Source: Helicobacter valdiviensis
GTDB taxonomy: Bacteria; Campylobacterota; Campylobacteria; Campylobacterales; Helicobacteraceae
NCBI RefSeq assembly: GCF_003245365.1
Contig: NZ_NBIU01000022.1
Coordinates: 1 to 36,924, forward strand
DNA: 36,924 nucleotides
Reading direction: 5' to 3'
Shown here: positions 1-7,849 of the stretch, in pieces
Layout: each line of letters starts with the position of its first letter
How positions within the stretch are numbered: position 1 is the first letter of the stretch
Notes under the pieces: model-generated
What the model was told of the DNA's origin: nothing
Database searches by the model: none
The model's input: only the letters and a program-made list of their open reading frames with translations
Program-made: the position numbers and the translations under genes

Positions 1-204
1 CCAAGCAATAAAGTTTCAGGAATACTATTAGATTCTGAGATTCCTATACTAAGCTATTTAGCTTATGGAGTTATGGAGTTTCAAGGTAAAAATTATATAA
101 CCCTTTGGAATGGTAGATTTAATTTTGATGAGAATTCTACTTATCCAGAAACACGCATTTATCTTTTAGAAGGTAATAAAAGAGAGCTAAAATGCACTTA
201 TTAA
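1..204 (+). CDS. 3' end of an unrecognised protein (partial)
   Basis: The frame beginning at base 1 is open for 67 codons and stops with TAA at 202-204; its start lies outside the window. The visible part is a soluble, mixed alpha/beta-looking tail with several aromatic residues and no membrane segment. A lysozyme-like gene follows 14 bases later on the same strand, so the two are probably co-transcribed. I do not recognise the family. An immunity or accessory protein for the lysozyme is possible but unsupported. Confidence 0.55.
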   Translation, partial: PSNKVSGILLDSEIPILSYLAYGVMEFQGKNYITLWNGRFNFDENSTYPETRIYLLEGNKRELKCTY

Positions 205-218
205 AAAAGGAATAATTG

Positions 219-473
219 ATGTTTGAAACAACAAAAAATACAGAATATTTAGAAGATGTTTTTAAATTTATTAAAGCTATTGAGGGTTTTAGGGCACTGC
301 CTTATAATGATTCACAAAAAATTTTAACCATAGGCTATGGTGCTAATTTACGAGAAAGAAAATGGTTGATTGTTGTATTAAATGAATTAGGATTATTCGG
401 GAGTGTAAAAGATTTAAAAACCAAAAAAGATATAAAGGCTTTAGATAATATAGATAAAGCCTATACAGCCTAG
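219..473 (+). CDS. Truncated phage-type lysozyme (GH24-like) fragment
   Basis: The 84-residue product has the N-terminal signature of T4/P22-type lysozymes: a catalytic-type Glu in IEGFR, then PYND and the TIGYG loop. Such enzymes cut the glycan chain of peptidoglycan. The family is normally about 140-170 residues; this one stops soon after the signature, and the segment after GYGANL does not look like the usual C-terminal lobe. It is probably a decayed or shortened lysozyme. I chose the ATG at 219 because AAGGAA (207-212) lies 6 bases upstream; a TTG at 216 is also in frame. No holin or other phage gene is visible nearby. Confidence 0.5.
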   Translation: MFETTKNTEYLEDVFKFIKAIEGFRALPYNDSQKILTIGYGANLRERKWLIVVLNELGLFGSVKDLKTKKDIKALDNIDKAYTA

Positions 474-577
474 TGTCTATATACATCTAAAACCACACAA
501 AATCCAAAGTCTTCTTTAATACCTTCTAATTCCCTCTACCAAAAAAGTCCAAATTCAATCTAGATAATTTCTATATT

Positions 578-991
578 TTATTGTATTCCTAATTGCTGAT
601 AAATTTTTGAAATTCTTTGGGATTGGATTTTTTCCCTTTGTGTTCTTTCTTCTTCTTTGTTTAGGCGTTTTTTCTCTTCTAGTTTTACAATTTGTGTCAA
701 AATCGTATTAACCTTTGCTTCATCTCTTATACTTTTAGCCTCTTGCAAATCAATTCTTAACATTCTTATATCATAATCTAGTTTTCTGTCATTTTGGCGA
801 TATTTTTCATTCGATTTATGTTCTTGCTTTTTAAATTCATAATCAATCTTTAATGCTTCTCTTTTTTGAGAAAAACTTGCTCTATCAAAAACCTCTACAT
901 TAATCCCCTTAATCTCTTCTTTTGGAGATAAATGAGGAGGAAGAGCAAATAAAATTCCAGAAAATCCTAAAACCAATAACGCTTTTTTCAT
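578..991 (-). CDS. Secreted coiled-coil protein of unknown function
   Basis: The product has 137 residues. The first ~17 are a Sec-type signal peptide (MKK followed by a hydrophobic stretch ending FALPP). Nearly all the rest (about residues 35-137) is very rich in Lys, Glu, Arg and Gln with helical periodicity, so it should form a long coiled coil in the periplasm. GGAGAAA lies just before the ATG. The architecture recalls small periplasmic helical proteins such as Spy/CpxP, but no LTxxQ motif is present and I do not assign it to that family. It stands alone on the minus strand, divergent from the membrane protein at 1126. Confidence 0.65.
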   Translation of the reverse strand: MKKALLVLGFSGILFALPPHLSPKEEIKGINVEVFDRASFSQKREALKIDYEFKKQEHKSNEKYRQNDRKLDYDIRMLRIDLQEAKSIRDEAKVNTILTQIVKLEEKKRLNKEEERTQREKIQSQRISKIYQQLGIQ

Positions 992-1125
992 ATTTTCTCC
1001 TTTACTTATACAGATTAAAATATTTAATTATATAATAAAATATTTTTCCATAAATTAATTTTATATTTATTTTTTATTTGCCAGAATTTTATCAATAAGA
1101 CTTCTATATATTTTAAGGCAGTATT

Positions 1126-2655
1126 ATGCAAAATACTTACAATAAACTTATGAATGATTTTCTAAAAGAAAGGGATAGTTTCACAAAATCTTATCAAGAT
1201 ACAATAAAATGGCTAGATGAGTTTTATCATAATACAAAGCCAGATTTCATTAAACACAAGAGCTTTAAACTTGAAACACTTATTAAAAACAAAAAAGACT
1301 TATTAGAAACTCCTAAATACACTATAGAGTTGTCTAAAAGACTTAAAGAGCTAGACAATGAAATTTATTATACCGCCCGCACACTACTTCAAGATTTTAA
1401 AAGGCATAAAGCAAAAGAAATTTATCAAGATATAAAAACAAACAAGAAAGCCAATATTGGATACGATCAAGATAAAGATTTTTTAGAAAAGCTATGCATT
1501 AAACTTGATGAGAAACATTCTATAAACTCTCTATATAATCTTGCAAAATACTTTGTTAAGCACTGGGTATTGCTATTTACACTATGTAATGTCATAGGAG
1601 CACTTATTTTAATGAAGTATTTTGCTCTAGATATTCATTATACTCCTATTATCACACAAGAAAACGCATTATTCTTATTAGCTATGGCAGGCATTATTGG
1701 TATAGCTTATACTATTTTTGTAGGATTATTACTTACCTTGTTTATTTTTTATATAAAAAAGATACAAGAAAATTCCAAGCAATATTGGAGCAATAAACAA
1801 ATTTTAGCTTTTATTATGCTTATTAATATGCCACTTCTTTCCACTATTCTTGTTACTTTAGGAGATACTTTTGACATTTTCTCACAATGGCTTCTAGTTA
1901 TATTTTGCATCTTATTATTGATTGCATTTTTTATTTTTGCAATACTTTTTATTAAAGATTACAAAGATAAATCTTATTCAATTATTTATATATTATTTTT
2001 AATGGCTTGTAATCTTATTTTTTATTTTTTATTTATGTTATCACTTATGGGACAAAATACTACCTGGATAGAATTAGCCTTACTTACCTTTTTATTCTTT
2101 ACCTATAATGCCATACTCATACTTTTTCCATTGCAAATCAACTTTAGCTTTATAAAACCCTCATTTATCGTAACTGCTCTTATCACTTTTCTTTCAATAA
2201 TTCCAATGGCTTTTTCTTCCAATATTATATCACTACTAAAACTAGGCAATTATGATTTAAGTTCCCTTTCTTTAAAGCCCAACTCCTCTTCAAAATATCA
2301 AAAAAATTGCGATTTTACTCTATTAAAAGATGAAATTATTTTAAAAAATGTCCATATACTCTCAAACAGAGGAGAAAAGATTTTACTAACTTGCAAAAGC
2401 AACCCTGTTTTAGCAAAAAAGAATGATTTGGTTTCAGAAATTAGTGATATTTCAAGCAATGCAAAAAATCTAACATTAAATTCAAATCACACAATCAATA
2501 TTCCATCAAGTTGCCAAACAAAAAACACAATCGATAAAAAAGTCCAACTCACAAATATTCGTATTTTAAAGAAAAGAGAGAATGATTTGGTTTTTGAATG
2601 CATTAGCCAACAATTTGGCGTCCATTCTTCAAGTGTCAATAATTCCATGTATTGA
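1126..2655 (+). CDS. Seven-helix membrane protein with Cys-bracketed C-terminal domain
   Basis: The product has 509 residues. Residues 1-140 are charged and helical (cytoplasmic). About seven hydrophobic helices follow (roughly 146-166, 181-210, 225-245, 252-277, 284-309, 314-335, 346-370). The C-terminal ~135 residues are soluble and probably periplasmic. This tail contains two similar units, each framed by cysteines (C395/C423 and C463/C492) around a core of the form LxNxxIL. The general plan, including LKLGNY at 371-376 followed about 35 residues later by a VHILS-type strand, recurs in the protein at 8161-9435, so I regard the two as paralogues. Family and function are not recognised. It is monocistronic as far as visible, with AAGG before the ATG. 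Confidence 0.7.
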   Translation: MQNTYNKLMNDFLKERDSFTKSYQDTIKWLDEFYHNTKPDFIKHKSFKLETLIKNKKDLLETPKYTIELSKRLKELDNEIYYTARTLLQDFKRHKAKEIYQDIKTNKKANIGYDQDKDFLEKLCIKLDEKHSINSLYNLAKYFVKHWVLLFTLCNVIGALILMKYFALDIHYTPIITQENALFLLAMAGIIGIAYTIFVGLLLTLFIFYIKKIQENSKQYWSNKQILAFIMLINMPLLSTILVTLGDTFDIFSQWLLVIFCILLLIAFFIFAILFIKDYKDKSYSIIYILFLMACNLIFYFLFMLSLMGQNTTWIELALLTFLFFTYNAILILFPLQINFSFIKPSFIVTALITFLSIIPMAFSSNIISLLKLGNYDLSSLSLKPNSSSKYQKNCDFTLLKDEIILKNVHILSNRGEKILLTCKSNPVLAKKNDLVSEISDISSNAKNLTLNSNHTINIPSSCQTKNTIDKKVQLTNIRILKKRENDLVFECISQQFGVHSSSVNNSMY

Positions 2656-3008
2656 TTTATTGTTTTTTAGATAAATGCACTTTTATTGACATCTGGGCTT
2701 CTTTAAAGTTTCATCATTTTGCAAAGCAAGATTAAAAAGATTAAGATTTTCTTACATTGCTTTCTCTTGCATCTTTGAGATTATTTGCACACCTTGCCCT
2801 AGCAAAAACCTAAACGCAATTTGCACTACACAAAACTAAACTATAAGTTTTTTAAGCTATTTTTTAGGGCTATGTATTGCATGATATCCTTGAAATTATA
2901 ATATGCGTAATTATAAAGAAATACCGCCAAATAGAGCGTATTATTAAGTCAAAACATAGTAAAATTACCCCATTAAAACGAATTAGCAAAATTTCACAAA
3001 GGATTTTA
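2656..3008 (+). other. Gap between membrane protein and restriction-modification locus
   Basis: This 353-base stretch contains no convincing gene. An open frame upstream of 3009 starts at 2877, but it has no ribosome binding site and encodes basic, unpatterned sequence, so I treat 2877-3008 as leader. I see no clear terminator and no clear promoter. Confidence 0.5.
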
Positions 3009-3260
3009 ATGCAGTCAATAGAAGAAATTGTTGAAGATAGTATAAAATCACAGCTTAACACTCTAAAAATTCCCTATTACGCAAAAACACAAGGTATCAA
3101 TACCGAAATTGATGAAGCACTTACAAAAGCTCCAAGCAAAAGTGGCGGAGATGGCAAAAATTATCCTGATATAAAATTATTAATCAAAACAAAAACACTA
3201 AGAACTATTCCTAATTATGATAGAAGCAAAAGGCTTAAAAAACAAACTTGCCAAATTTAA
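3009..3260 (+). pseudogene. Nuclease domain of type IIG/BcgI-like restriction enzyme, frameshifted
   Basis: From the ATG at 3009 (AAAGG at 2998-3002, good spacing) the product starts MQSIEEIVEDSIKSQL and reaches a GGDGKNYPDIKLL segment. This is the first acidic half of a PD-(D/E)xK nuclease. The second half, IEAKG, is encoded from 3217 in the next frame. Dropping one base from CCTAATTATG (3210-3219) would read PIMIEAKG and join the halves, giving D...EAK in the right order. The frame as it stands runs into out-of-frame sequence and stops at 3260. In the family this domain sits at the N-terminus of a fused cleavage/methylation polypeptide, so the nuclease here is probably off. A sequencing error cannot be excluded. 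Confidence 0.65.
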
Positions 3261-5076
3261 AGATGAAGGGATAGAAAATACCACCAAAGATAATAAACCC
3301 CATTATAAAAATATCCAAGAATACGCCCTAAATGGTGCAGTGCATTATGCTAATGCAATCCTTGATTATACGCATAGCTATGATGAAGTCATTGCAATAG
3401 GAGTTAATGGCTATTACGAATCATCAAGCGATAAAGAACCTAAAATAGAATACGCCCTTTATTACTTAAATCGTGAAAATTTAAGTATTCCTAAAAAAAT
3501 AGATGATTTTAAAGATTTAAGTTGTTTATCAAAAGAATATTTAGATGATTTAATGCTTAAAATAGATTCTATCAACTTAAGTGATGAAGAAAAAGCAAAA
3601 GCTATTGAAGAGCTTGAAAGCGATACAGAATCTAAACTTAATGCACTCAATCAATTTATGCACGATAGCTTATTAAATATTAGCCCCAATGATAGAGTAG
3701 CCTTGCTTGTAGGTATGATAATGGCAGCTCAAGGCGTGGCTGATAAAATCGCACCACTAAAATTAGACGAGCTAAAAGGACAAGAAGGACAATACACAAA
3801 TGACGGACAAATTTTTCTGAATAAAATCAAAGATTTTTTAAGCTACAAAAATCTACCACAAGAAAAAATTAATCTCGTTATCAACGATTTAGAAAAAGCC
3901 TTTATCCATTCTAAACTTTATAATGTAAAATCCTATACCAACGAGCTTTTACACTCAAGCGATGAAAGCCCACTGAAAAAAATCTATATCCAAGTGCTTG
4001 ATAATATTTTACCCCTTGTAAAAAAGCTAAAAAATGCAGATATTGCCGGAAGACTTTTTAATTCCATTACCAAATGGCTAGAAGTGCCGGATAATGAAAA
4101 AAACGATGTCGTGCTTACACCTAGGTATGTCGTAGATCTCATGGTAGCCCTTGCAAGAGTGAATAAAGATTCTTTTGTATGGGACTATGCGACAGGTTCA
4201 GGAGCTTTTCTTATCTCATCCATGAATGCGATGATAAAAGATTGTGAAAACATCAAAAGTCCACAAGAAAAAGAAGAAAAAATCGCTCATATCAAAGCTT
4301 ATCAACTCTTAGGTGTAGAAAAACGCACTGATATTTATCTACTTGGAATCTTAAATATGATTTTGCTTGATGATGGGAGTGCGAATTTATTACATAAAGA
4401 TAGTTTGAAAGAATATGAGGGCAACTACGAGCAAGGAGATAAAAAAGGCAAAAGTTTCCCAGCCACTGTCTTTTTGCTAAATCCCCCTTATTCTGCAGAG
4501 GGCAAAGGCTTTATTTTTGTAGATAGAGCATTAAAAAGAATGCAAAAAGGCAAAGCAGTAGTGATTATCCAAGAAAATGCTGGAAGTGGCAATGGGCTTC
4601 CCTATACTAAAAATATTTTAGAGCATTCAAGCCTTTTAGCAAGTATCAAAATGCCAAATGATTTATTTGTAGGAAAATCAAGCGTGCAAACAGCCATTTA
4701 TGTGTTTGAAGTGGGAGTAAAACACGATAAAAAAGCTTTAGTAAAATTTATAGACTTTAGCACCGATGGCTACACAAGAGCGGCAAGGAAAAAATCAAAA
4801 GCAAGTGTCAATCTAAAAGATACTAATAATGCAAAAGCAAGATACGAAGAGCTTGTAAATATTGTGCTTTATGGAGCAAAGTATTTAAATTATTATAAAG
4901 ATTTTTATATAGAAGATTGTATTAATTTGGAAGGCAGAGACTGGACTTACTCACAACATAAAAAAATCGATACCAAACCCACACTAGAAGATTTTAAAAA
5001 GAGTGTGAGCGAATATCTTACTTGGGAAGTGAGTAATATTTTAAAGCAAGAAGGAATTACGCAGGGAAAGTTCTAA
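3217..5076 (+). CDS. N6-adenine DNA methylase part of type IIG/BcgI-like RM enzyme
   Basis: The 619-residue frame opens at an ATG inside the nuclease motif (MIEAKG) with no ribosome binding site, so it is best read as the middle of a larger fused protein. It carries the amino-methylase motifs: the SAM-binding DYATGSGAF at 4183-4209 and the catalytic NPPY at 4480-4491, preceded by the VVLTPRYVVDLM region typical of the HsdM/N6_Mtase family. It methylates adenine in the site chosen by the recognition modules downstream. The end at 5076 also looks abnormal: the next frame immediately reads RNYAGKVLNPALEKLE, which looks like the natural continuation into the specificity part, so one base is probably missing near 5045-5055. 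Confidence 0.75.
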   Translation: MIEAKGLKNKLAKFKDEGIENTTKDNKPHYKNIQEYALNGAVHYANAILDYTHSYDEVIAIGVNGYYESSSDKEPKIEYALYYLNRENLSIPKKIDDFKDLSCLSKEYLDDLMLKIDSINLSDEEKAKAIEELESDTESKLNALNQFMHDSLLNISPNDRVALLVGMIMAAQGVADKIAPLKLDELKGQEGQYTNDGQIFLNKIKDFLSYKNLPQEKINLVINDLEKAFIHSKLYNVKSYTNELLHSSDESPLKKIYIQVLDNILPLVKKLKNADIAGRLFNSITKWLEVPDNEKNDVVLTPRYVVDLMVALARVNKDSFVWDYATGSGAFLISSMNAMIKDCENIKSPQEKEEKIAHIKAYQLLGVEKRTDIYLLGILNMILLDDGSANLLHKDSLKEYEGNYEQGDKKGKSFPATVFLLNPPYSAEGKGFIFVDRALKRMQKGKAVVIIQENAGSGNGLPYTKNILEHSSLLASIKMPNDLFVGKSSVQTAIYVFEVGVKHDKKALVKFIDFSTDGYTRAARKKSKASVNLKDTNNAKARYEELVNIVLYGAKYLNYYKDFYIEDCINLEGRDWTYSQHKKIDTKPTLEDFKKSVSEYLTWEVSNILKQEGITQGKF

Positions 5077-6467
5077 ACCCTGCTTTAGAGAAATTAGAAT
5101 CTGATTTCAAAAAAGCAGGGGGAGAATGGAGAGAGTTTAGAATCGGGGATTTATTTGAGGTTAGTGGCACAAAATCATTAGATGAGGGAAAATTGTGTTT
5201 TGTAGAGTCTGGTATTAATTTTGTAGGTCGTATTAAAAATGGCATAAAGGGTCGTATAGAAAAACAAGACTTTGAACCCAACAAAGCAAACACTATAACA
5301 GCATCGGTTATAGGGAATTATAAATATACAACATTTCAAACAGAGCCTTATTATTGTTCACAAAATATCAACAAACTATCGCCCAAATTTAGAATCAATA
5401 AAAAAATAGCTATATATTTTATGGCACATATTAACAAGTTTTTATCAAAATACAACGGACAACAAGGTGGCTACACATTAGATGAAATACAACAACATAA
5501 TTTAACCCTCCCAGTATATTGTCATTCTGAGGCATTACCCGAAGAATCTAAAGAAAATCCCGCAAGATTTTTTGCTAATACTCAAAATGACAAATTAGAT
5601 TCTATAAAAGATGTTTCGCAACCGCTCAACATAACAGAAAAAGGGTATAATTCTAATACAGAATCGTATTCCATCGCTTTTGATTTTATGGAATCTTATA
5701 TAGCGGAGCTGGAAGCGGAGCGTGTGCGGGAGCTGGAAGCGTATTTGCGCGCGAGCGGACTAAGTAATTATACACTCACCAAAGATGAAAAACTTGCACT
5801 ACAAGCAATACATACCAATACAGATTCTATTGGGGTAACCCCTAAGCAATCTCATCTTGCAAGAGAGCATTTTCTCAATTCTGCTTTAAGTGCTTTAGCA
5901 CATCAGGCGTTAGAGAGACAACATAGTGTGCAATGGCAAACATTCTCTTTTGATTCGCTCTTTTTATACAAAAGAGGCAAGAGATATAAAAAGAGCGATC
6001 ATGTAAGTGGTGATATTGCCTATATCTCTTCTAGTGCGTCTAATAATGGTGTAGATAATTTTGTCTCACCACCTCCTTATATGACAATCTATCAAAACAA
6101 ACTCACACTAGCAAATAGCGGTAGTGTGGGGGCTTGTTTTTATCACTCTTATCAATTTGTAGCGAGCGATCATTGCATGGTGATTTGGCTCAAAGAAAGA
6201 GAGCTAAGCAAAGAAATCGCACTATTTTTGATACCTATTTTTGAAAAGCTAAAAAACAAACATGATTTTGGGCGAGAGATTAACGATGAGCGATTGAGAG
6301 CAGAAAGCTTTTTGCTTCCAATAGATTCTAAAGGCAATCTTGATTTTGACTTTATGGAGCACACTATCAAGGCAGTAGAAAAACTCCATATCAAAAGACT
6401 TTATGAATTCTGGGAAGCTAAACTCAATGCTTATAATCTTGCTATTAATAATGGGGGGGGGGGGTAA
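5037..6467 (+). CDS. hsdS: Specificity part (TRD1-TRD2) of RM enzyme, ends at G12 tract
   Basis: This open frame has no ATG upstream of the first recognition module; the first usable start, TTG 5193, cuts into it. That supports a fused origin with the methylase. It holds two target-recognition domains, each followed by an FDFM-type helical spacer. TRD1 begins EWREFRIGDLFEV (from 5124) and its spacer is around 5673-5750. TRD2 begins VQWQTFSFDSLF (about 5928) and its spacer is NLDFDFMEHTIKA. Together they choose the DNA sequence that is methylated and cut. The TRD1 spacer is interrupted by a repeat-like insertion (5520 onwards). The frame ends in AATAAT, twelve Gs, then TAA, so the stop is produced by the length of the G tract. 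Confidence 0.7.
   Translation, partial: YFKARRNYAGKVLNPALEKLESDFKKAGGEWREFRIGDLFEVSGTKSLDEGKLCFVESGINFVGRIKNGIKGRIEKQDFEPNKANTITASVIGNYKYTTFQTEPYYCSQNINKLSPKFRINKKIAIYFMAHINKFLSKYNGQQGGYTLDEIQQHNLTLPVYCHSEALPEESKENPARFFANTQNDKLDSIKDVSQPLNITEKGYNSNTESYSIAFDFMESYIAELEAERVRELEAYLRASGLSNYTLTKDEKLALQAIHTNTDSIGVTPKQSHLAREHFLNSALSALAHQALERQHSVQWQTFSFDSLFLYKRGKRYKKSDHVSGDIAYISSSASNNGVDNFVSPPPYMTIYQNKLTLANSGSVGACFYHSYQFVASDHCMVIWLKERELSKEIALFLIPIFEKLKNKHDFGREINDERLRAESFLLPIDSKGNLDFDFMEHTIKAVEKLHIKRLYEFWEAKLNAYNLAINNGGGG
5124..5162 (+). repeat. Direct repeat, copy 1 (start of TRD1)
   Basis: The 39 bases encoding EWREFRIGDLFEV recur at 6533-6571 with only a few substitutions, encoding EWREFRIRDLFEI. 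The two copies lie in the same orientation about 1.4 kb apart and mark the beginning of TRD1 and TRD3. They are candidate substrates for homologous exchange between modules. Confidence 0.7.
5520..5592 (+). repeat. REP-like insertion with imperfect terminal inverted repeats inside TRD1 spacer
   Basis: TGTCATTCTGA (5520-5530) and TCAAAATGACA (5582-5592) are inverted repeats with one mismatch in 11. The segment is translated in frame as CHSEALPEESKE and onwards. Translations beginning CHSEA...EES are a familiar signature of a dispersed palindromic element in Campylobacterota and other bacteria. It sits where the other two TRDs have a short link from LP to FDFM, and the extra sequence runs to about 5665. 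It is therefore an in-frame insertion that lengthens the linker by about 45 residues. Confidence 0.6.
6453..6464 (+). repeat. G12 homopolymer, phase-variation switch of the RM specificity gene
   Basis: Twelve consecutive G residues lie at the end of the TRD1-TRD2 frame. With 12 Gs the frame reads four Gly codons and stops at TAA. With 13 (or 10) Gs it reads on as GTA ATA TCC into the TRD3 frame, which then stays open to 7066. Long G tracts in coding sequence are the standard slipped-strand switch in Campylobacter and Helicobacter, so this copy is in the TRD3-off state. Confidence 0.85.
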
Positions 6468-7066
6468 TATCCTTTAGCCTGCAAGAATATTTAGAATTTA
6501 TAGAAACTAGCGAAAAAGGATTTAAATCTTTAGAGTGGAGAGAGTTTAGAATCAGAGATTTGTTTGAGATATTTACTGGTAGAGATGTGATTATAGGACA
6601 AACAGAACTAGGCAATATACCGCTGGTTAGCCATCAAAACACAGATAATGGAGTTGTAAAATATATTAAAAAACTTGATGATAGACATATTTTTGATTAT
6701 CGTTACACTATTTCTTTAGCTGATAGAGGGGTATTTTATGCCACAACACAATTTGAGAATTTTCATATAGGAACTAGAGTTAAGGCACTTGTGTTTAAAG
6801 ATAAAATTAAAATAAACAAAGAAATAAGATTATTTTTTGTTAGCACAATTAATAAATTACAAACTTTATTCAAAGATTATTTAGCAAATGCTACTAATAA
6901 ATTACCAGACTTAAAAATCACACTCCCCACAGATTCTAGTGGTAATCTTGCCTTTGATTTTATGAAATCTAGTATTAAAGCTATACAAAAAGAGGTGATT
7001 AAAAGTGTCGTTTTATATGCGGATTCTAAGATAAACGCCACAAAAGAATGTATTAAAAGGCATTGA
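6464..7066 (+). CDS. Third target-recognition domain (TRD3), out of frame at present
   Basis: The frame that joins the G tract from its last base is open to TGA at 7066 (about 200 residues). It begins VISFSLQEYLEF, then EWREFRIRDLFEI at 6533-6571, a full-size recognition domain, and a spacer NLAFDFMKSSIKA that matches those of TRD1 and TRD2. An internal ATG (6560) has no ribosome binding site, so the module is probably made only as an extension of the upstream frame after G-tract slippage. It would then add a third recognition module, whereas HsdS-type subunits normally have two. Whether it adds, replaces or blocks a specificity is unknown. Confidence 0.65.
   Translation, partial: VISFSLQEYLEFIETSEKGFKSLEWREFRIRDLFEIFTGRDVIIGQTELGNIPLVSHQNTDNGVVKYIKKLDDRHIFDYRYTISLADRGVFYATTQFENFHIGTRVKALVFKDKIKINKEIRLFFVSTINKLQTLFKDYLANATNKLPDLKITLPTDSSGNLAFDFMKSSIKAIQKEVIKSVVLYADSKINATKECIKRH
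6533..6571 (+). repeat. Direct repeat, copy 2 (start of TRD3)
   Basis: Near-copy of 5124-5162, encoding EWREFRIRDLFEI at the head of TRD3; same orientation. Confidence 0.7.
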
Positions 7067-7108
7067 TTTTAGCAATCTCTGCCTTAAATTCTTTAAAATT
7101 TTATTTCT

Positions 7109-7690
7109 TTAAGACTTAGCTTCTATCTCCCTTATCACCCTAGCAGGATTCCCACCTACAATCACATTGCTTGCCACATCTTTAGTTACCACCGCACCCG
7201 CTGCGATTATGGAGTTATCCCCAATGCTCACACCCGGGCAAATTGTGGCGTTTATCCCTATCCACACGCGATTACCGATATTTATGGGTTTGCAAAAGGT
7301 AGTTGCGCGATTATAGGGATTAATGTCATGATTAATCGTGGTTAGACACACCTTTGGCGCGATATACACATCATCACCGATATTTATCCCGCCTCTATCC
7401 ATAAAGGTGCAAGATGAGTTGATAAACACATTTTTACCAAACTTAATATTGCGCCCAAAGTCCGTATAAAAAGGCGGAAGAAGCCAAAGACTAGAATCTA
7501 CCTGCTTTCCCATAAGCTCACTTAGGATTTCTCTTACCTCTTTTTCATCATGATAGCCGCTATTTAGCTTGGCTACGCATTTTTGCGCGTGCAGGATTAG
7601 GGGCAAAAGCTCCTTTTCAAACGCCTCGCCCTTATTTTCCACACCAAGCCCCGCTAAATCCCGCTCTAATAAACTCATTTGCTTTTGCAT
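7109..7690 (-). CDS. Maltose/galactoside O-acetyltransferase-like hexapeptide protein
   Basis: The product has 193 residues and is of the Maa/NodL/LacA type: a helical N-terminal region followed by a left-handed beta-helix of hexapeptide repeats ([30 protein letters not shown]) and the usual end [20 protein letters not shown]121, in TTINHD, matches the catalytic His of the family, which transfers acetyl from acetyl-CoA to a sugar hydroxyl. The true acceptor cannot be read from sequence. AAGG lies 6 bases before the chosen ATG. It has its own MerR-type promoter (7718-7748) almost identical to those of the operon at 13777 and the reductase at 14664, so it belongs to the same regulon. Confidence 0.8.
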   Translation of the reverse strand: MQKQMSLLERDLAGLGVENKGEAFEKELLPLILHAQKCVAKLNSGYHDEKEVREILSELMGKQVDSSLWLLPPFYTDFGRNIKFGKNVFINSSCTFMDRGGINIGDDVYIAPKVCLTTINHDINPYNRATTFCKPINIGNRVWIGINATICPGVSIGDNSIIAAGAVVTKDVASNVIVGGNPARVIREIEAKS

Positions 7691-7717
7691 ATGTATCCTT
7701 TTTCAAGTTTTTGTGAA

Positions 7718-7748
7718 ATTATAAAAGATAAGAGTAGCTCTAAGTCAA
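7718..7748 (-). promoter_or_regulatory. MerR-type promoter/operator of the acetyltransferase gene
   Basis: On the minus strand: TTGACT (7743-7748), a 19-base spacer and TATAAT (7718-7723). The spacer contains an AGAG-CTA-CTCT dyad. A 19-bp spacer with a centred dyad is the hallmark of promoters twisted open by MerR-family activators. Two more copies lie at 13807-13837 and 14724-14754. Confidence 0.8.
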
Positions 7749-7849
7749 GAGAAAAAATGTCAAATTTTTAAATTTTTATTATAAAAGCCCTTAAACTTTT
7801 GCTTAGCCCTCTTTTACAGAAACTTTTTGTAATAGCTTTATATCTGCAG

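Noticed and set aside
2877-3008. N-terminal extension of the nuclease ORF
   Set aside because: The ATG at 3009 has a good AAAGG and begins the recognisable family sequence; the upstream codons are unpatterned.
5057-5293. 78-codon minus-strand frame over the methylase/specificity junction
   Set aside because: Shadow of the specificity frame; no start signal or recognisable motif.
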